A DNA stretch of 64,000 bases from CAWAVN01 sp963844315 (GTDB lineage Bacteria; Planctomycetota; Planctomycetia; Planctomycetales; Planctomycetaceae), in contig CAWJOC010000033.1 in assembly GCA_963844315.1 (NCBI GenBank), forward strand, positions 62,001-126,000, read 5' to 3'. How positions within the stretch are numbered: the first letter of the stretch is position 1; every line of letters begins with the position of its first letter. The notes beneath the pieces are model-generated. The model worked only from the letters and a program-made list of their open reading frames with translations. It ran no database searches and had not been told where the DNA came from. The position numbers and the translations under genes are program-made. Below, in pieces: positions 1-9,863 of this stretch.

Positions 1-855
1 CCTATCCTTTGGGCCTGACTCAGAAAGAAGTGGCCTCGCAACACTTTTTGGAACGGGCTTTAAGGCATCGCAAAGCCGTCGAATACTTCGTGGCGGACAA
101 GCCCGAAAAGAAGAAACGCCTCACCAAACTGGAAATCGTGTTTGCCGACGATCCCTTTTCCCGACAGAGCATCGAGCAGTTCGAAACCCTCCGCAAGACG
201 ATTCCCGAACTGTTGCCGCGCGAGTTGGCCGAGGCCAATTGGCATCTCTTGGCGCATCCGGCGAGCATTCGCGATTTGAAGACCATCACCGACCGCGACC
301 GGCTGTTGATTCAAACCTTGACGATTCTCGGCATCTTCGTGTGCCTTTCGATTTTGCTTAGGGAACTCGCCTTGCCCGTGGAGCTAGTGGGTCTGGCCGG
401 GCTGAACTTTCTGGCCTCCTTGGGGATGACTTACGCGGTGTTTTGGCTGTTAAACCCCTCAGGGTTTGATGGCCTGGATTGGCAGGTTCCCAGCGTGTTG
501 TTCGTGGTCCTGGTGAGCCTTTCGGCCCAAAACTATTGGATGCTCTTGGCGCAGGATCCGCGAAGAGCAAATGCAGCACGGCCCCTCGCAAGGACTGCTC
601 TCCGCCCTGGAGCGGACAGGCAGTTTGTTTCTCGCCAGCGGATTGATTGCCGCCGGGACATTTGCTTCGTTTCTCGCCGGAACGCTTGTGGGCCTCAAGC
701 AATTTGGCTTCGCGCTCGTCTGCGGGATGGCGCTCGATGCCCTGGTGGTTCGCCCGCTCCTGATTCCCGCGTGCCTGTTGATGCGTACCCAAGACGCCGC
801 CCAAGAATCCCTCCCGGCTTCTGCCGCGGGAGAAGTGCTGATGACAAAGCCGTGA
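1..855 (+). CDS. MMPL/RND-family membrane transporter, C-terminal part (5' end outside window, frameshifted)
   Basis: This is the 3' end of an MMPL-type (RND superfamily) inner-membrane transporter; these export lipids or hydrophobic compounds using the proton gradient. The reading frame is open from the window edge. It shows a soluble stretch, then hydrophobic segments from about base 310. One frame ends in a typical MMPL region (NYWMLLA), and the next continues with RIREEQMQHG, TGSLFLASG and FALVCGMALDALVVRPLL, which is the conserved end of the family. The two frames meet near base 552, so a one-base indel splits the gene there. The stop is at 853-855. No substrate can be inferred. The family is clear; whether the break is biological or a sequence error is open, and I favour error because so many neighbours are split the same way. 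Confidence 0.8.
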
Positions 856-1097
856 CAGGCTGAAGACTTTCGGCTGCATGCCTATGCCGCGCAACCATCG
901 GGCGGGAGCGGGTTTAGGGTCTCTCAAATCCGGAGGAAAGGGCGGGAAAACACATCTTGTCGAATTCCCCGATTTTCGCCACAATCCCGCCCCTTGGATT
1001 CGGCCCCGCGTGAGTTACGGGTTCAGAATGAAATAGGCACATCACGCCGCCCGATCCACGGGGAGTTTTTCCATTTACCCCAGACCGTTCCGGTTTC

Positions 1098-2831
1098 ATG
1101 TCGCTGCTTCAAAAGAACCCGCCGCTATTTCCCCGATTGTTCGCGTCTTCCTCTGACCCAGCGGATTCGAACTGCTGGCTCAAGGGGTTGCGTATTCCCG
1201 TCGGCTGGCTCTTGTTCGGCATGTTTCTGTTGTGTCTCTTGCCGCGGATCTGGATGGCGTCTCTCGTCCGGGCGAGTTGCCCCGATGCCTACTATTACAT
1301 TTCCGTCGCCACGCTCTACCAGCAAGGCCAGTGGGCCGAGGCGTTCGGCTATTTGGATTTGAACGTTTACCCGCTCATTTTATTGGGTCTCAATTCGTTG
1401 GGTCTCGAATGGGTGCTCGCCGGGAAAATCTGGAGCGTCTTGATCTCCAGCCTGGCGGTGTTGCCGCTATTCGGCTGGGTCAGGCGGTTGTTTTGCGACC
1501 AGGTCGCATGGGCGGCGTGCTTTTTGTATGGCGTGCACTCCGAGTTCGTCGAATTGAGCATGGAGGTCGTGCGCGATCCGACCTTCTGGTTTCTGTTCAA
1601 TCTGGGGTTGTACGCCACGCTCAGGGCGGTCTCGGAAGTCAAAATGCGCTGGTTTCTCCTGGGCGGATTGGCACTGGCGCTCGCCATCCACATTCGCAGC
1701 GAAGGCTGGCTGCTCTTGATTCCGTTTTTGATGTGGCTGGCCCGCGGGTGGTGGACTAGCGCCAGCCAGCGCGGGCGTCTGGCAACCGGCGGCCTTTTAT
1801 GGCTGGCGGTCACGCCGGTTTTGATCGTGCTGCTCAATCTCACCGTGCTCAGGGGCGAACCCGAATGGCGGTTTGGCCGGCTGACGCATTTCGCAGTGGG
1901 TTGGGAGTGGCTCAAGTCTAGCCTAGGCTCCGAAGCGAAGCCCGAGTCTATTTCCGAAGTGGCCCAAGCCAGTCCCATCGCCAATCCTAGTCCCCAGGCC
2001 GAACCGGCGACCGTGCCGATCGACTCTGCGACCGGACTGCCGCTTGAGCCGCCCAATCTGACGAGGTACCTCAAGGAATTGGGGCAGGCGTTGGACCATC
2101 TGCACCTCAGCCTCCTGGTTTTTGGGTTATTCTGGTTGGGCCGGGACGGTTGGACGTGGGACAAAAGTGCGGTCGTGTTGATAGCGCTTGCCCTCGCGGG
2201 GGCCGTCTGGATTCTGTACGACCATCACGGGTTCATGAATGGCCGGTATTTCTATCCGATCTATCTGGCCCTGCTTCCGTATTTTGCGGCGGGGCTGCTT
2301 GTGGTCTGGAACGCGATTTGGATCGGGACGCGCTGGCTGGGATGGAAGCGGATCAAACCGCAATACGCGGTGCTGGCTTACATGGCCCTGGGAATGACGA
2401 TCGGCTGGGCCGACGCCTTCACGACCTATCATGATGTCCGCGAGCGGGAAGTGGATCTGGCCCGCTGGCTGGAGGTGACGCATGGCCCGTTTCAATCTGT
2501 GGTGACGGATATCAGGGCCAGCCGGGCGGGCTACCACGTCCATGACACAATTCCCAAAATCCTGCACAATTGGGGTTCGATGGAATGGCAGTACCCCCAG
2601 GAAAAGTGCGATCTCTTGATCTTGTCCTGCCTGAGCACGCCGCCCGAAATCCGTCCGCTCGTCGACGCCGCCGCGCGGCGGTTGGGATTGGAGCCGGTCG
2701 CTTTGCCTCAAAATCATGATGCCAGCCGCCGGTTCTTGGTGTTCACTCGAGTGGAGGAAGATCACAATCCTTCGCCGACTTCGGCCCTCGCCACGGACCC
2801 AAAGCCCCTTGAGGATGTCATCCTAAGGTAA
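1098..2831 (+). CDS. Glycosyltransferase family 39-like (GT-C fold) membrane protein
   Basis: A 577-residue polytopic membrane protein resembling GT39/ArnT-PMT glycosyltransferases, which move a sugar from a polyprenyl-phosphate carrier onto lipid or protein on the outer face of the inner membrane. A first membrane segment (about residues 33-52) is followed by an acidic residue in the first loop (CPDAYYYISV, D63), where GT-C enzymes carry a catalytic Asp/Glu. At least eight hydrophobic segments follow to about residue 440, then a soluble C-terminal domain of about 130 residues. A low-complexity Pro/Glu/Ala loop sits near residues 280-320. The aroH and DUF2306 genes follow on the same strand with gaps of about 100 and 50 bases, so a short operon is possible. 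Donor and acceptor are unknown. Confidence 0.7.
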   Translation: MSLLQKNPPLFPRLFASSSDPADSNCWLKGLRIPVGWLLFGMFLLCLLPRIWMASLVRASCPDAYYYISVATLYQQGQWAEAFGYLDLNVYPLILLGLNSLGLEWVLAGKIWSVLISSLAVLPLFGWVRRLFCDQVAWAACFLYGVHSEFVELSMEVVRDPTFWFLFNLGLYATLRAVSEVKMRWFLLGGLALALAIHIRSEGWLLLIPFLMWLARGWWTSASQRGRLATGGLLWLAVTPVLIVLLNLTVLRGEPEWRFGRLTHFAVGWEWLKSSLGSEAKPESISEVAQASPIANPSPQAEPATVPIDSATGLPLEPPNLTRYLKELGQALDHLHLSLLVFGLFWLGRDGWTWDKSAVVLIALALAGAVWILYDHHGFMNGRYFYPIYLALLPYFAAGLLVVWNAIWIGTRWLGWKRIKPQYAVLAYMALGMTIGWADAFTTYHDVREREVDLARWLEVTHGPFQSVVTDIRASRAGYHVHDTIPKILHNWGSMEWQYPQEKCDLLILSCLSTPPEIRPLVDAAARRLGLEPVALPQNHDASRRFLVFTRVEEDHNPSPTSALATDPKPLEDVILR

Positions 2832-2928
2832 TGGGCCATTGAATCGGATTCTTGCCGAGGCGGGGCGATCTTGCTAACGTGTGGCGAGCGGGATTTTCGA
2901 TCGGTGGTTTCTTCATCAAAAGACGAAC

Positions 2929-3309
2929 ATGGCGGCCATTAGAGGCATCAGGGGCGCGATTACCGTCGAGGCGGATGAGCCGGAACTCATCCTGTCTGCG
3001 ACGCGGGAACTGTTGGAAGGCATCCTCCGCGCCAACGACATCACCGACTTTGACGAGGTGGTCTCGGCGATTTTCACGACTACCAGCGATCTCAAATCCA
3101 CCTTCCCCGCCGAAGCCGCCCGCCGCATGGGCATGGGCCAGGTCCCGCTGTTATGTGCCCAGGAGATCCCCGTCCCCGGCAGCATGCCCCTTTGCATCCG
3201 CGTCTTGATCCACGCCAACACCGACCGCACTCCCGCGGAAGTCCGCCACATCTATCTGCGAAACGCCCAAAAACTCCGCCCCGACATGAAAGAGCGCGCA
3301 GTAGAATAG
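2929..3309 (+). CDS. aroH: Chorismate mutase, AroH type
   Basis: A 126-residue monofunctional chorismate mutase (EC 5.4.99.5) of the Bacillus AroH type. It converts chorismate to prephenate for Phe/Tyr synthesis in the cytoplasm. The ATG at 2929 is preferred over an upstream GTG at 2881 because the family begins with RGIRGAITVE. All active-site residues known from Bacillus subtilis AroH are present, shifted by one: R8, C76, E79, R91, Y109 and R117 (motifs LLCAQEI, CIRV, HIYL, RPD). The length is normal for the family. It lies between the GT39-like gene and the DUF2306 gene, which do not suggest a shared pathway. No leader or attenuator is visible. Confidence 0.95.
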   Translation: MAAIRGIRGAITVEADEPELILSATRELLEGILRANDITDFDEVVSAIFTTTSDLKSTFPAEAARRMGMGQVPLLCAQEIPVPGSMPLCIRVLIHANTDRTPAEVRHIYLRNAQKLRPDMKERAVE

Positions 3310-3355
3310 AGGTCGGGAACTTGAAACTCATTCTTCGCGCGTCGGTCTCCAAACC

Positions 3356-4036
3356 ATGCCGAATGTCCGCTTACAGAAATTGCAGCGAGCCGCGACAGTC
3401 TTGGCGGGGCTGTTGATCCTCAAAGTCACCGCCGAGGTCGTTTGGGGCTATCGCAATTACTTTCCGCCGGATTTCAATTCGGATTTTCTCAGAGGGCGGG
3501 AAGACCATTTCTTCGGGAGCTACCAGGGAGCGTTCTACCTGCACATCGCTTTCGGTCCCGTTTCGCTGGTCCTGGGAATGATTCTGCTCAGCGAGAGATT
3601 CCGCTTACAGTTTCCCAAGTGGCACCGGGTGTTGGGGCGGATTCAAGTGGCCATCGTCTTGAGCATCATCGCTCCGAGCGGCCTGTGGATGGCCTGGTAC
3701 GCTGCGGCGGGACCGGTTGCGGCGATGGGGTTTGGAACCCTCTCCATCGTGACGGGAACCTGTGCCGCTTTGGGGTTTCGAGCGGCGGTCCAAAGACGGT
3801 TCGTCGTGCATCGGCAATGGATGTGGCGCTGCTTTCTGCTGCTGTGCTCCGCCGTGGTGCTCAGGGCTTTGGTCGGATGGGCCACGGTCACCGGGTTTTA
3901 TGCCGCGTGGTTTGATCCGGCGGCCTCGTGGGCGAGTTGGATATTGCCGCTGACCGTTTACGAACTCTCCCATTTGCGAAAACGCCGGACCGTGCGGTTA
4001 TCGGTTCCCTCGGTATCGTCTGTCCGCTCAGGATGA
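3356..4036 (+). CDS. DUF2306 family integral membrane protein
   Basis: A 226-residue protein with about six hydrophobic helices. It matches DUF2306, a family of predicted inner-membrane proteins of unknown function, through the spacing of LHIAFGPVSLVLGM (about residue 62), a basic HRVLGRIQV loop, and a later VHRQWMWR motif near residue 145. The C-terminus is a short Arg/Ser-rich tail. It follows aroH by about 47 bases and is the last gene of this plus-strand run; the next gene is convergent. Conserved His and Arg residues could bind a ligand or cofactor, but that is speculation. Confidence 0.7.
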   Translation: MPNVRLQKLQRAATVLAGLLILKVTAEVVWGYRNYFPPDFNSDFLRGREDHFFGSYQGAFYLHIAFGPVSLVLGMILLSERFRLQFPKWHRVLGRIQVAIVLSIIAPSGLWMAWYAAAGPVAAMGFGTLSIVTGTCAALGFRAAVQRRFVVHRQWMWRCFLLLCSAVVLRALVGWATVTGFYAAWFDPAASWASWILPLTVYELSHLRKRRTVRLSVPSVSSVRSG

Positions 4037-4067
4037 CGCGGCAGGGATGAGCTCATCCCAAACCGCA

Positions 4068-4799
4068 TCAATAGCTACCCGGTTCGATCTTTTCGTTTCC
4101 CGCAATCGAGATCAACGCTTGTCGGATTACCTGCGGCGTGTCGGCTCCCAGAAATCGGACGCTGCCATCGGCGATGAGGGCATGGAATCCACTCTCGTGC
4201 GGCAGTTCGGTCGTCGGCGAGAAGTTGAGAACCATGCTCTCATCCGCATCCATCGGAGACATCCAATGCACGGCCTGACTGGACGGCACTTCAATCACGA
4301 GCAGCGTATTGCTGAGGCCATCGGTGATTTCCGAGAACGCCCTTGGCGTGGTGGGATGAAAGCTGCTGTGGTCTCCGACAATCGCCAGATAGGTCGCGTG
4401 ATTGACGGGACAAATTGCCGAAGGGCACAGGTAGAGGGGGAAGCTGGTGTTATAGGCTTCCGCGTTCGCCGGGTCGTTCCAGGGCTTTGAAAAGTCAATC
4501 TTCTCGTAAAGTGGACTCGATTCGATGAATGGCAGAATCAGCGTCCGCCAACTGTGCAAGCGATTGCCATTGGCATCGACTGTGTAAGCCGGGGGAAGAG
4601 TGCCAAAGGCCTCCGCGTAGTTGTGAAGAGCCAGCCCAATCTGCTTGAGATTGTTTTTGCAATGCGAGCGGAGGGATGCTTCCCGGCTGCGGCGCACCGC
4701 CGGGAAAAGGAATGCGATCAGCATCGCGATGATGCTCAACACGACCAACAGTTCAATCAGAGTGAACCCGCTTTTCGGTTTTGATGGAGCGTTGGTCAT
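4068..4799 (-). CDS. DUF1559 protein with prepilin-type N-terminus
   Basis: A 243-residue protein of the large planctomycete DUF1559 family, whose members carry a type IV pilin/type II pseudopilin N-terminus. After a short basic leader comes the processing motif KSGFTLIELLVVLSIIAMLI, cut by a prepilin peptidase after Gly, then a hydrophobic helix. The globular part shows the usual NNLKQIGLALHNY motif and the late FHALIADGSVRFL motif (the H-x-DG signature). The ATG at 4797-4799 has GGAGAG just upstream; a longer frame to 4892 has no such support. It probably sits at the cell surface or in a secretion pseudopilus. The family has many paralogues per genome and no proven function. A second member lies at 39621. 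Confidence 0.9.
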   Translation of the reverse strand: MTNAPSKPKSGFTLIELLVVLSIIAMLIAFLFPAVRRSREASLRSHCKNNLKQIGLALHNYAEAFGTLPPAYTVDANGNRLHSWRTLILPFIESSPLYEKIDFSKPWNDPANAEAYNTSFPLYLCPSAICPVNHATYLAIVGDHSSFHPTTPRAFSEITDGLSNTLLVIEVPSSQAVHWMSPMDADESMVLNFSPTTELPHESGFHALIADGSVRFLGADTPQVIRQALISIAGNEKIEPGSY

Positions 4800-4981
4800 G
4801 GGTTGCTCTCCAATTCGCCGTGCGTCAATTCGATGCGCTGCGACATCCGCCCGCACACGCCCATCATAACATTCGGTTTGTCGCCCGAACAATCTCTGGT
4901 TAAAAAGAGGAGCCGCGCACGAAGTAAGCGGACTTTGTGTGCCCGCTGACTTCGTGCGCGGCTCTCATAGATGGCACAAGA

Positions 4982-5413
4982 CTACAATGTGTCGCGGGTT
5001 TGGATGAACAGGGCTTTTTTCTGGCCGGGCAATGTGAAGTCGAAGCCGCAGGAGCGGAAGAACTCTTCGTTGGCGGTGATGGCCATGACTTCCAGGACGT
5101 TCAAGTCCTCGGCCATTTTCACGCAGCATTCGACGAGCTTTTTGCCCACGCCTTTGCCCCGGAGTTCCTCCGCGACGGCCAGGCTCCTGAGTTCCGCCAG
5201 TTTCTTGGAATACACTTCGAGAGCCGCAAAGCCCACGATCTCGCCGTTACGTTCCGCAATGAAGCCGCGCGGCAGCAGCAGTTCCAACTCATCGAAGGTC
5301 CGGGGCAACAATTGCCCAGCTTCCACGAAGGGCTGAATGAACTGATCCAGCGCAAAGAGATCGCGGGATTCGGCCGGGCGGACCAAAATGTTTTCAATCG
5401 AAGTCTCATTCAT
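4982..5413 (-). CDS. GNAT-family N-acetyltransferase
   Basis: A 143-residue GNAT acetyltransferase, moving an acetyl group from acetyl-CoA to an amine. The N-terminal strand-helix (NILVRPAESRDLFALDQFI) and the acetyl-CoA loop RGKGVGKKL after LRSLAVAEEL are visible, followed by a C-terminal FFRSCGFDF motif. The layout resembles the short N-acetylglutamate-synthase-like GNATs (the C-terminal ArgA domain), so a role in arginine synthesis is possible but unproven. The ATG at 5411-5413 is chosen because upstream sequence to 5620 overlaps the neighbouring gene and lacks family similarity. Confidence 0.8.
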   Translation of the reverse strand: MNETSIENILVRPAESRDLFALDQFIQPFVEAGQLLPRTFDELELLLPRGFIAERNGEIVGFAALEVYSKKLAELRSLAVAEELRGKGVGKKLVECCVKMAEDLNVLEVMAITANEEFFRSCGFDFTLPGQKKALFIQTRDTL

Positions 5414-5510
5414 CAAGACGCGAAATCCTACCAAAGGGCCAAGGAAAAATCGTTGGGGAAGTTTATCGCCGGGGCAGGTCCAGGGCAATCCCCCGCGTCT
5501 GAACACCGAC

Positions 5511-6221
5511 TCAGCACTTGATCGTTTTTCGCTTTTTACCGACCCGGCCCATGTTTTCGACTTTTTCGATGTAGTCGGTGGCCAAGGGCACTTTGCAAGC
5601 CGTGTCACCCATGTCCACATTCACCGTCCCGATGGCTTTGGCGGTGGCCTTGGCTTTTTCGGAGAGGGATTTCACATAGCTGCCGACGGCGATCACGAAC
5701 GCATTCATTGTATACCGCACCTTGTTCGGCGAGTGATGAATTTTTTCCGCAATTCTGTTGAGCAAGCCTTCGATTTCCTCCAGGTCCAAATCCACATCGT
5801 CGCCGACGGCCACAACGCCCGCGTAAGTACACCAACCGCAAGAGGCGAGAGACTCGTTCTTGGATTTGATCCATTTGATCGCGAGGTTTCTGGCGTGCTC
5901 GCTTTCCACCGCCACACCCGGCACGGTGTATTCGGCGATCATGGAATTGGGGGCCGACTTCGCCCAATCTTCCAGTTGCTTCTTGGTCATCCGCGAACCA
6001 TCCGCGACGATGCCCGCGAGATACATGGCATCATGATTGCCCGTCTCGAACAAATCATAAGCCAGTTGCTGCTCGCCTTTGATCGTTTTGGCAATGACTT
6101 TGAGATCCGCAATGGACACTCCGTAAACGTCCCCCGTGATTCCATGCCGGGCGAACGTCTTTCGGGTTTGTGCGGTCCCCTTTTTTTCGAGGTCCGACAG
6201 GATGGATTTCACGGTCGCCAT
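5511..6221 (-). CDS. DNA alkylation repair protein, AlkD-like HEAT-repeat family
   Basis: A 236-residue helical protein of the AlkC/AlkD family (PF08713). Proteins of this fold excise or bind alkylated bases, though many members lack proven glycosylase activity. Features are the N-terminal region ending in YGVSIADLK, the GNHDAMYLAGIVADG repeat and several later helical repeats (ESLASCGWCTYAGVV, YTMNAFVIAVGSYV). The C-terminus is Lys-rich. The ATG at 6219-6221 has AAAGGAG upstream and is preferred over the alternative at 6245. It may share a transcript with the GNAT gene downstream (gap about 100 bases). Confidence 0.8.
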   Translation of the reverse strand: MATVKSILSDLEKKGTAQTRKTFARHGITGDVYGVSIADLKVIAKTIKGEQQLAYDLFETGNHDAMYLAGIVADGSRMTKKQLEDWAKSAPNSMIAEYTVPGVAVESEHARNLAIKWIKSKNESLASCGWCTYAGVVAVGDDVDLDLEEIEGLLNRIAEKIHHSPNKVRYTMNAFVIAVGSYVKSLSEKAKATAKAIGTVNVDMGDTACKVPLATDYIEKVENMGRVGKKRKTIKC

Positions 6222-6235
6222 AGTGGCTCCTTTGG

Positions 6236-6353
6236 GAATGACCAATGACTAAAGAAATCCCAATGACCAATGGGTTGGATTGGACATCAAGCTTTTAGGA
6301 ATTAGTCATTGGGCCATTCCTCAGTCATTAGGGATTAGGGATTAGTCATTGAA
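6236..6353. repeat. Short direct and inverted repeats around CCAATGAC / GTCATTGG
   Basis: This gap holds several copies of CCAATGAC on the plus strand near 6240-6275 and of the opposite sense (GTCATTGG, AGTCATT) near 6300-6350, plus a tandem GGGATTAGGGATTAG. The arrangement can fold into an imperfect stem. It looks like a short heptamer-type repeat cluster. Similar heptamer clusters flank the four-helix-bundle gene and the 57.4-57.9 kb repeat. Confidence 0.55.
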
Positions 6354-7877
6354 TCAGCGGTTCGGAATGTCCGCATCGAGTTGCCAGTAGCGCATCAGCC
6401 AGTAGGCGTGCAAAAAGTCCAAGGAGGCGATGTGGATGTTGCTGGTTTCGCCATTGGGTTTCCAGCGTTTGTTGGCGTCGGCTTTCCAGAGATACGCATC
6501 GTGCTTTTTGCGGGCATCGACCCATTGGGCCGTCGGGGTTTCCTCTTCCTCGCCGGGTTCAAAGAAGCGGTCCACCGGAAAGCGGCGAAGCTGCTCGACG
6601 GCGATGCTCTTGAGCCATTCCACCTGATGCTTCGCCTGAGGCGGGTTGTCGCGGGCGATGTGGGCGAACATCTCCGGATCGCTCAAAATCCCGGCCCACA
6701 TAAAACTGCACAGGGCATTGCCCTCGTTCTGGATGTTCTGCATCGTCCAGAACATCGTCTGGCCGAGTTGATAGCAAAAATCGCCGTGGAGCTTTCGGCC
6801 TTCGCGCCTCGCGGCCCAATGTTCGAGCAAGAGGCCCCAATAGGCGGCATTGCAAACATGGTTCCTATCGTTCATGCCTTTGACGAACGGGTTATCGCCC
6901 ACCTTTTGCGGCAGAATCAAAGGCAGCCAGGTCTTGGTGGGCTTCTCGTAATAAACATGATGCTTGTCCCTGAGCCTTGTGAACTCCTGTTGAATCCGGC
7001 GGAAGACGGCGGGGTCGCTGCCGGGAAAATGTGCCCCGGTCGCGATCACCATGTAGGCGACTTGGGCATTGAAGGGAACGCTTTGCGAAGCGATCAAAGG
7101 CCGCACATCGCCATAGCCCGTGTGCTTGCCGTCGCGCTCGGTCAGGCGGTAATCGTGCTCGATGAGGTGATACACCATCGCCGCCAGGTCATCCTGGGCC
7201 ATCTTTTGCTTGTCCGGCGGCAAGTCCGGCCAGACCAGCATCATCATCACAGCGTAGCCGCCGATGATCTGGTTCAGCGTGCCCTTGGCGGCATCGCTTC
7301 TGTAGAAATACTTCGTGCCGTCCGGTGCGGTGTAAGGCAGGTTGCAATCGGCGATGGGTTCCTGCAACACGCACCGCGCTGGCAAGCCCGGTTGCCCGGT
7401 GACTTCCAAAAAGAAGTGCATGCCATCCAAGAGCCGGCCAATCTTTTGCAGTGTTTCGGGATTCTTGGTGACGGCGTATTTGTAGCTTAGCGTGCAAAGG
7501 TACGTCCCGTTCCAAGTGGACGTGTCTGCCCCGTATTGATACGTCGGCGGCACGCCGGGTTGGTCCGGCAGCGTGATGCGCGGGTTGATTTGATGGAACG
7601 GTGTCCAATGGTAACGGGTCAAGACCCATTCCAAATGCTCCGCCTTGGCTTCCAAGGAAACTTCGCGCGAGGAGGGTCCATATTGGCTTTGGAAGGCCCG
7701 GTGAAACCGCCTCAGCGATTCCGCCGTGAAGTCCGCTCCTTGCGGTCTTAGCGAATCCAAACCCAAAGCGGGCGGTTGCGGAAAACGCGGTTCATCGGCA
7801 GGCTGGGCAGGTAGTTTGCTCCCAAGCAGGAAAATCCAGATGAAGAGCAGACCGGTTTTCCCAAATCTCCGAAACAT
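6354..7877 (-). CDS. Secreted protein of unknown function (about 500 residues)
   Basis: A 507-residue protein with an N-terminal signal peptide (basic MFRRFGK, then a hydrophobic core ending near PAQPAD). I do not recognise a named domain. The mature part is rich in Trp, Tyr and His with many predicted helices (TSTWNGTYLCTLSYKYAV, GGYAVMMMLVW, CNAAYWGLLLEHW), which resembles an alpha/alpha-barrel of the type seen in secreted carbohydrate-active or terpenoid-like enzymes. That is a fold guess only. It is a single gene, with its start facing the divergent cytochrome gene at 8111. Probably periplasmic. Confidence 0.7.
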   Translation of the reverse strand: MFRRFGKTGLLFIWIFLLGSKLPAQPADEPRFPQPPALGLDSLRPQGADFTAESLRRFHRAFQSQYGPSSREVSLEAKAEHLEWVLTRYHWTPFHQINPRITLPDQPGVPPTYQYGADTSTWNGTYLCTLSYKYAVTKNPETLQKIGRLLDGMHFFLEVTGQPGLPARCVLQEPIADCNLPYTAPDGTKYFYRSDAAKGTLNQIIGGYAVMMMLVWPDLPPDKQKMAQDDLAAMVYHLIEHDYRLTERDGKHTGYGDVRPLIASQSVPFNAQVAYMVIATGAHFPGSDPAVFRRIQQEFTRLRDKHHVYYEKPTKTWLPLILPQKVGDNPFVKGMNDRNHVCNAAYWGLLLEHWAARREGRKLHGDFCYQLGQTMFWTMQNIQNEGNALCSFMWAGILSDPEMFAHIARDNPPQAKHQVEWLKSIAVEQLRRFPVDRFFEPGEEEETPTAQWVDARKKHDAYLWKADANKRWKPNGETSNIHIASLDFLHAYWLMRYWQLDADIPNR

Positions 7878-8110
7878 CGCAGGTTTCCTCGATATTGATT
7901 CGCCATCGGGGTTTTAAGAAGTGCTTCTCCAAGCGACAAGGGCAACTCTCTTCGAGTTACATCGCCAATGGACAAACCCAACCTTCAACCGACCTCCATT
8001 TTTGGAAAGAATCCTCTCTTCGCATCAAACCCCGACTCACGGTGGGATTGGGGAAGATCTTCGCTTAGAATCAATCCTCCGATGTTTGCCCGCACTTTTG
8101 GGAGCTTGGA

Positions 8111-9863
8111 ATGCTGCGGATGTTTTTAGGCGGATGCGTTGTGCTGGCGCTGGCCGTTTGGCTTGTTGGCGGAGAGCAACAGAGCGCACCGGAAAAACCC
8201 GCGCCGCAACTACGCACGCAAGTCCGCCGACCTATCGCCTTGGCGATTCTGGGGGAAAAGCTTCTGGTGGCCAATCGACAATCGGGCAGCATTTCCGTGA
8301 TTGACCGATCCCAAGGGGCGATTGTTTCAGAACACTCAATCGCAAGCCGCATCGCGGACATGATTTCGCGGCCGGGTTCCGAAAGCGTTTTGGTGCTGGA
8401 TGACCAACCGCCGAAGCTTTGGAAGGTCACTTGGAAAGATGAGACGCCGAGCGTGCGATTGCTCGCGGAGCTTCCTTTTGCCGGGTCCAAGCTGGCGGTG
8501 GATGAAACGCATCGGCGGATCTTCCTCACGGCGAAGTGGGCGCATCAGGTGATGCTTTTGCAAATGGATGAAGCCTTTGAACGCATCCTGCAAACCGAAA
8601 CGATTTCACTCCCGTTCGCTCCGCTGGAATTGTTGCCGCTTCCTCAAGAGAACAAACTCCTTGTTGCGGAGGCTTTTGGAAATCGCCTGGCGGTGTTGGA
8701 TGTCAAGGACGGCGCTGCTCAAGGCGCATGCCATCGAAGGCCATAACATTCGTGGATTGGCTTTGGCCCAGGATCGCAAGAGCGTTTTGATCGCCCAACA
8801 GCAGATTCCCGATAAAGCGGTCGCCAGCTACGACGGCGTGCATTGGGGGCGGATTGTCACCAATGCCGTGCAAGTGTTGGATCTCTCGAAGTTGCTCGAA
8901 AAAGAAAACGCCAAGCCTCTCTCCGGTTGGCTGAATACCTTTGGCGACGTGGGCAACGCCACGGCGGATGCCAGCGAAGTCCTCACCGGGCCAAATGGCT
9001 TAGTCGCGGTGGCGTTTTCCGGCGTGGGAGAAGTTTCGGTTCGCTACAAAAACGCTAGCCGCCGCGTGCCGGTGGGAATGGCTCCCGAAGCGATGGCAGT
9101 TTCCGCAGAGCATCTCTATGTCGCCAATCGCTTGGAGGATTCGATCTCGGTGATTGAACTTGCAACGGGCCAGGTGACAAACACGATTTCGCTTGGACCC
9201 ATGCCCGCATTGACCGCCGAGGAACGTGGCGAGAAGTTGTTCTTTAACGCCAAGCTCTCCCACGATGGCTGGCTGAGTTGCCACAGTTGCCACACCGAAG
9301 GCCACACGGCGGGACTTGTGGTGGATACCCTGGGCGATGGCGATTACGGCGCGCCCAAGTTGGTTCCCACGCTCCTTGGAACCAGGGACACGCAGCCTTG
9401 GGGCTGGGATGGCAGCATGGAACTATTGCGCCAGCAGATCCAGCAATCGTTCACCACAACCATGCATGGCGAGCCACTCTCCGCTCGGGAGATGGAAGAC
9501 ATCTTCGCCTACATCACGAGTTTGGACTCTCCGCCGCCCGTCGGTGAAGCTCCCAAAGACCTGATCGCGGAAGGCAGGAAGGTTTTCGAAGCCCAAGGTT
9601 GCGTGAACTGCCACGCTCCGCCCGCTTATACCACGCCACTCGCGGTGGAAGTCGATCTGGTGGATGAGCAAGGCCGAAACCGGTTCAATCCGCCATCGCT
9701 CAGAGGGGTCAGCCAGCGGCGGCGGTTCTTCCACGATGGCCGGGCAAAAAGCCTGGAGGATGTGCTCCAAAAAGTCCGCCATCAGTTGGAAGATCCGTTG
9801 ACCCCAAAAGAAACCAACGCCCTGCTGGCGTTCTTGCGGAGTTTAAGCACTCAGAAACCCTAA
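8111..9863 (+). CDS. Beta-propeller protein fused to diheme cytochrome c peroxidase-like domain (frameshifted)
   Basis: An exported protein in two frames that join near 8710. The first part has a signal peptide (MLRMFLGGCVVLALAVWLV) and YVTN/NHL-like propeller repeats (SGSISVIDRSQG, ANRLEDSISVIELATGQV in the second frame). The C-terminal half has two heme c sites, SCHSCH near 9280 and CVNCH near 9600, with the spacing of the diheme CcpA/MauG family. Such fusions occur in planctomycetes and are thought to be periplasmic electron-transfer proteins; whether this one reduces peroxide is unknown. Both frames are needed for a complete propeller, so the break is probably an indel error. A late sequence LRGVSQRRRFFHDG is typical of the peroxidase-like domain. 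Confidence 0.8.

Noticed and set aside
4047..4490. Plus-strand frame of 147 codons over the DUF1559 gene at 4068
   Set aside because: Antisense of a solid gene with a clear ribosome site; the frame has no domain features.
6236..6353. Possible CRISPR-like array from repeated CCAATGAC
   Set aside because: The copies are short, irregularly spaced and in both orientations, with no constant spacer or cas gene nearby.
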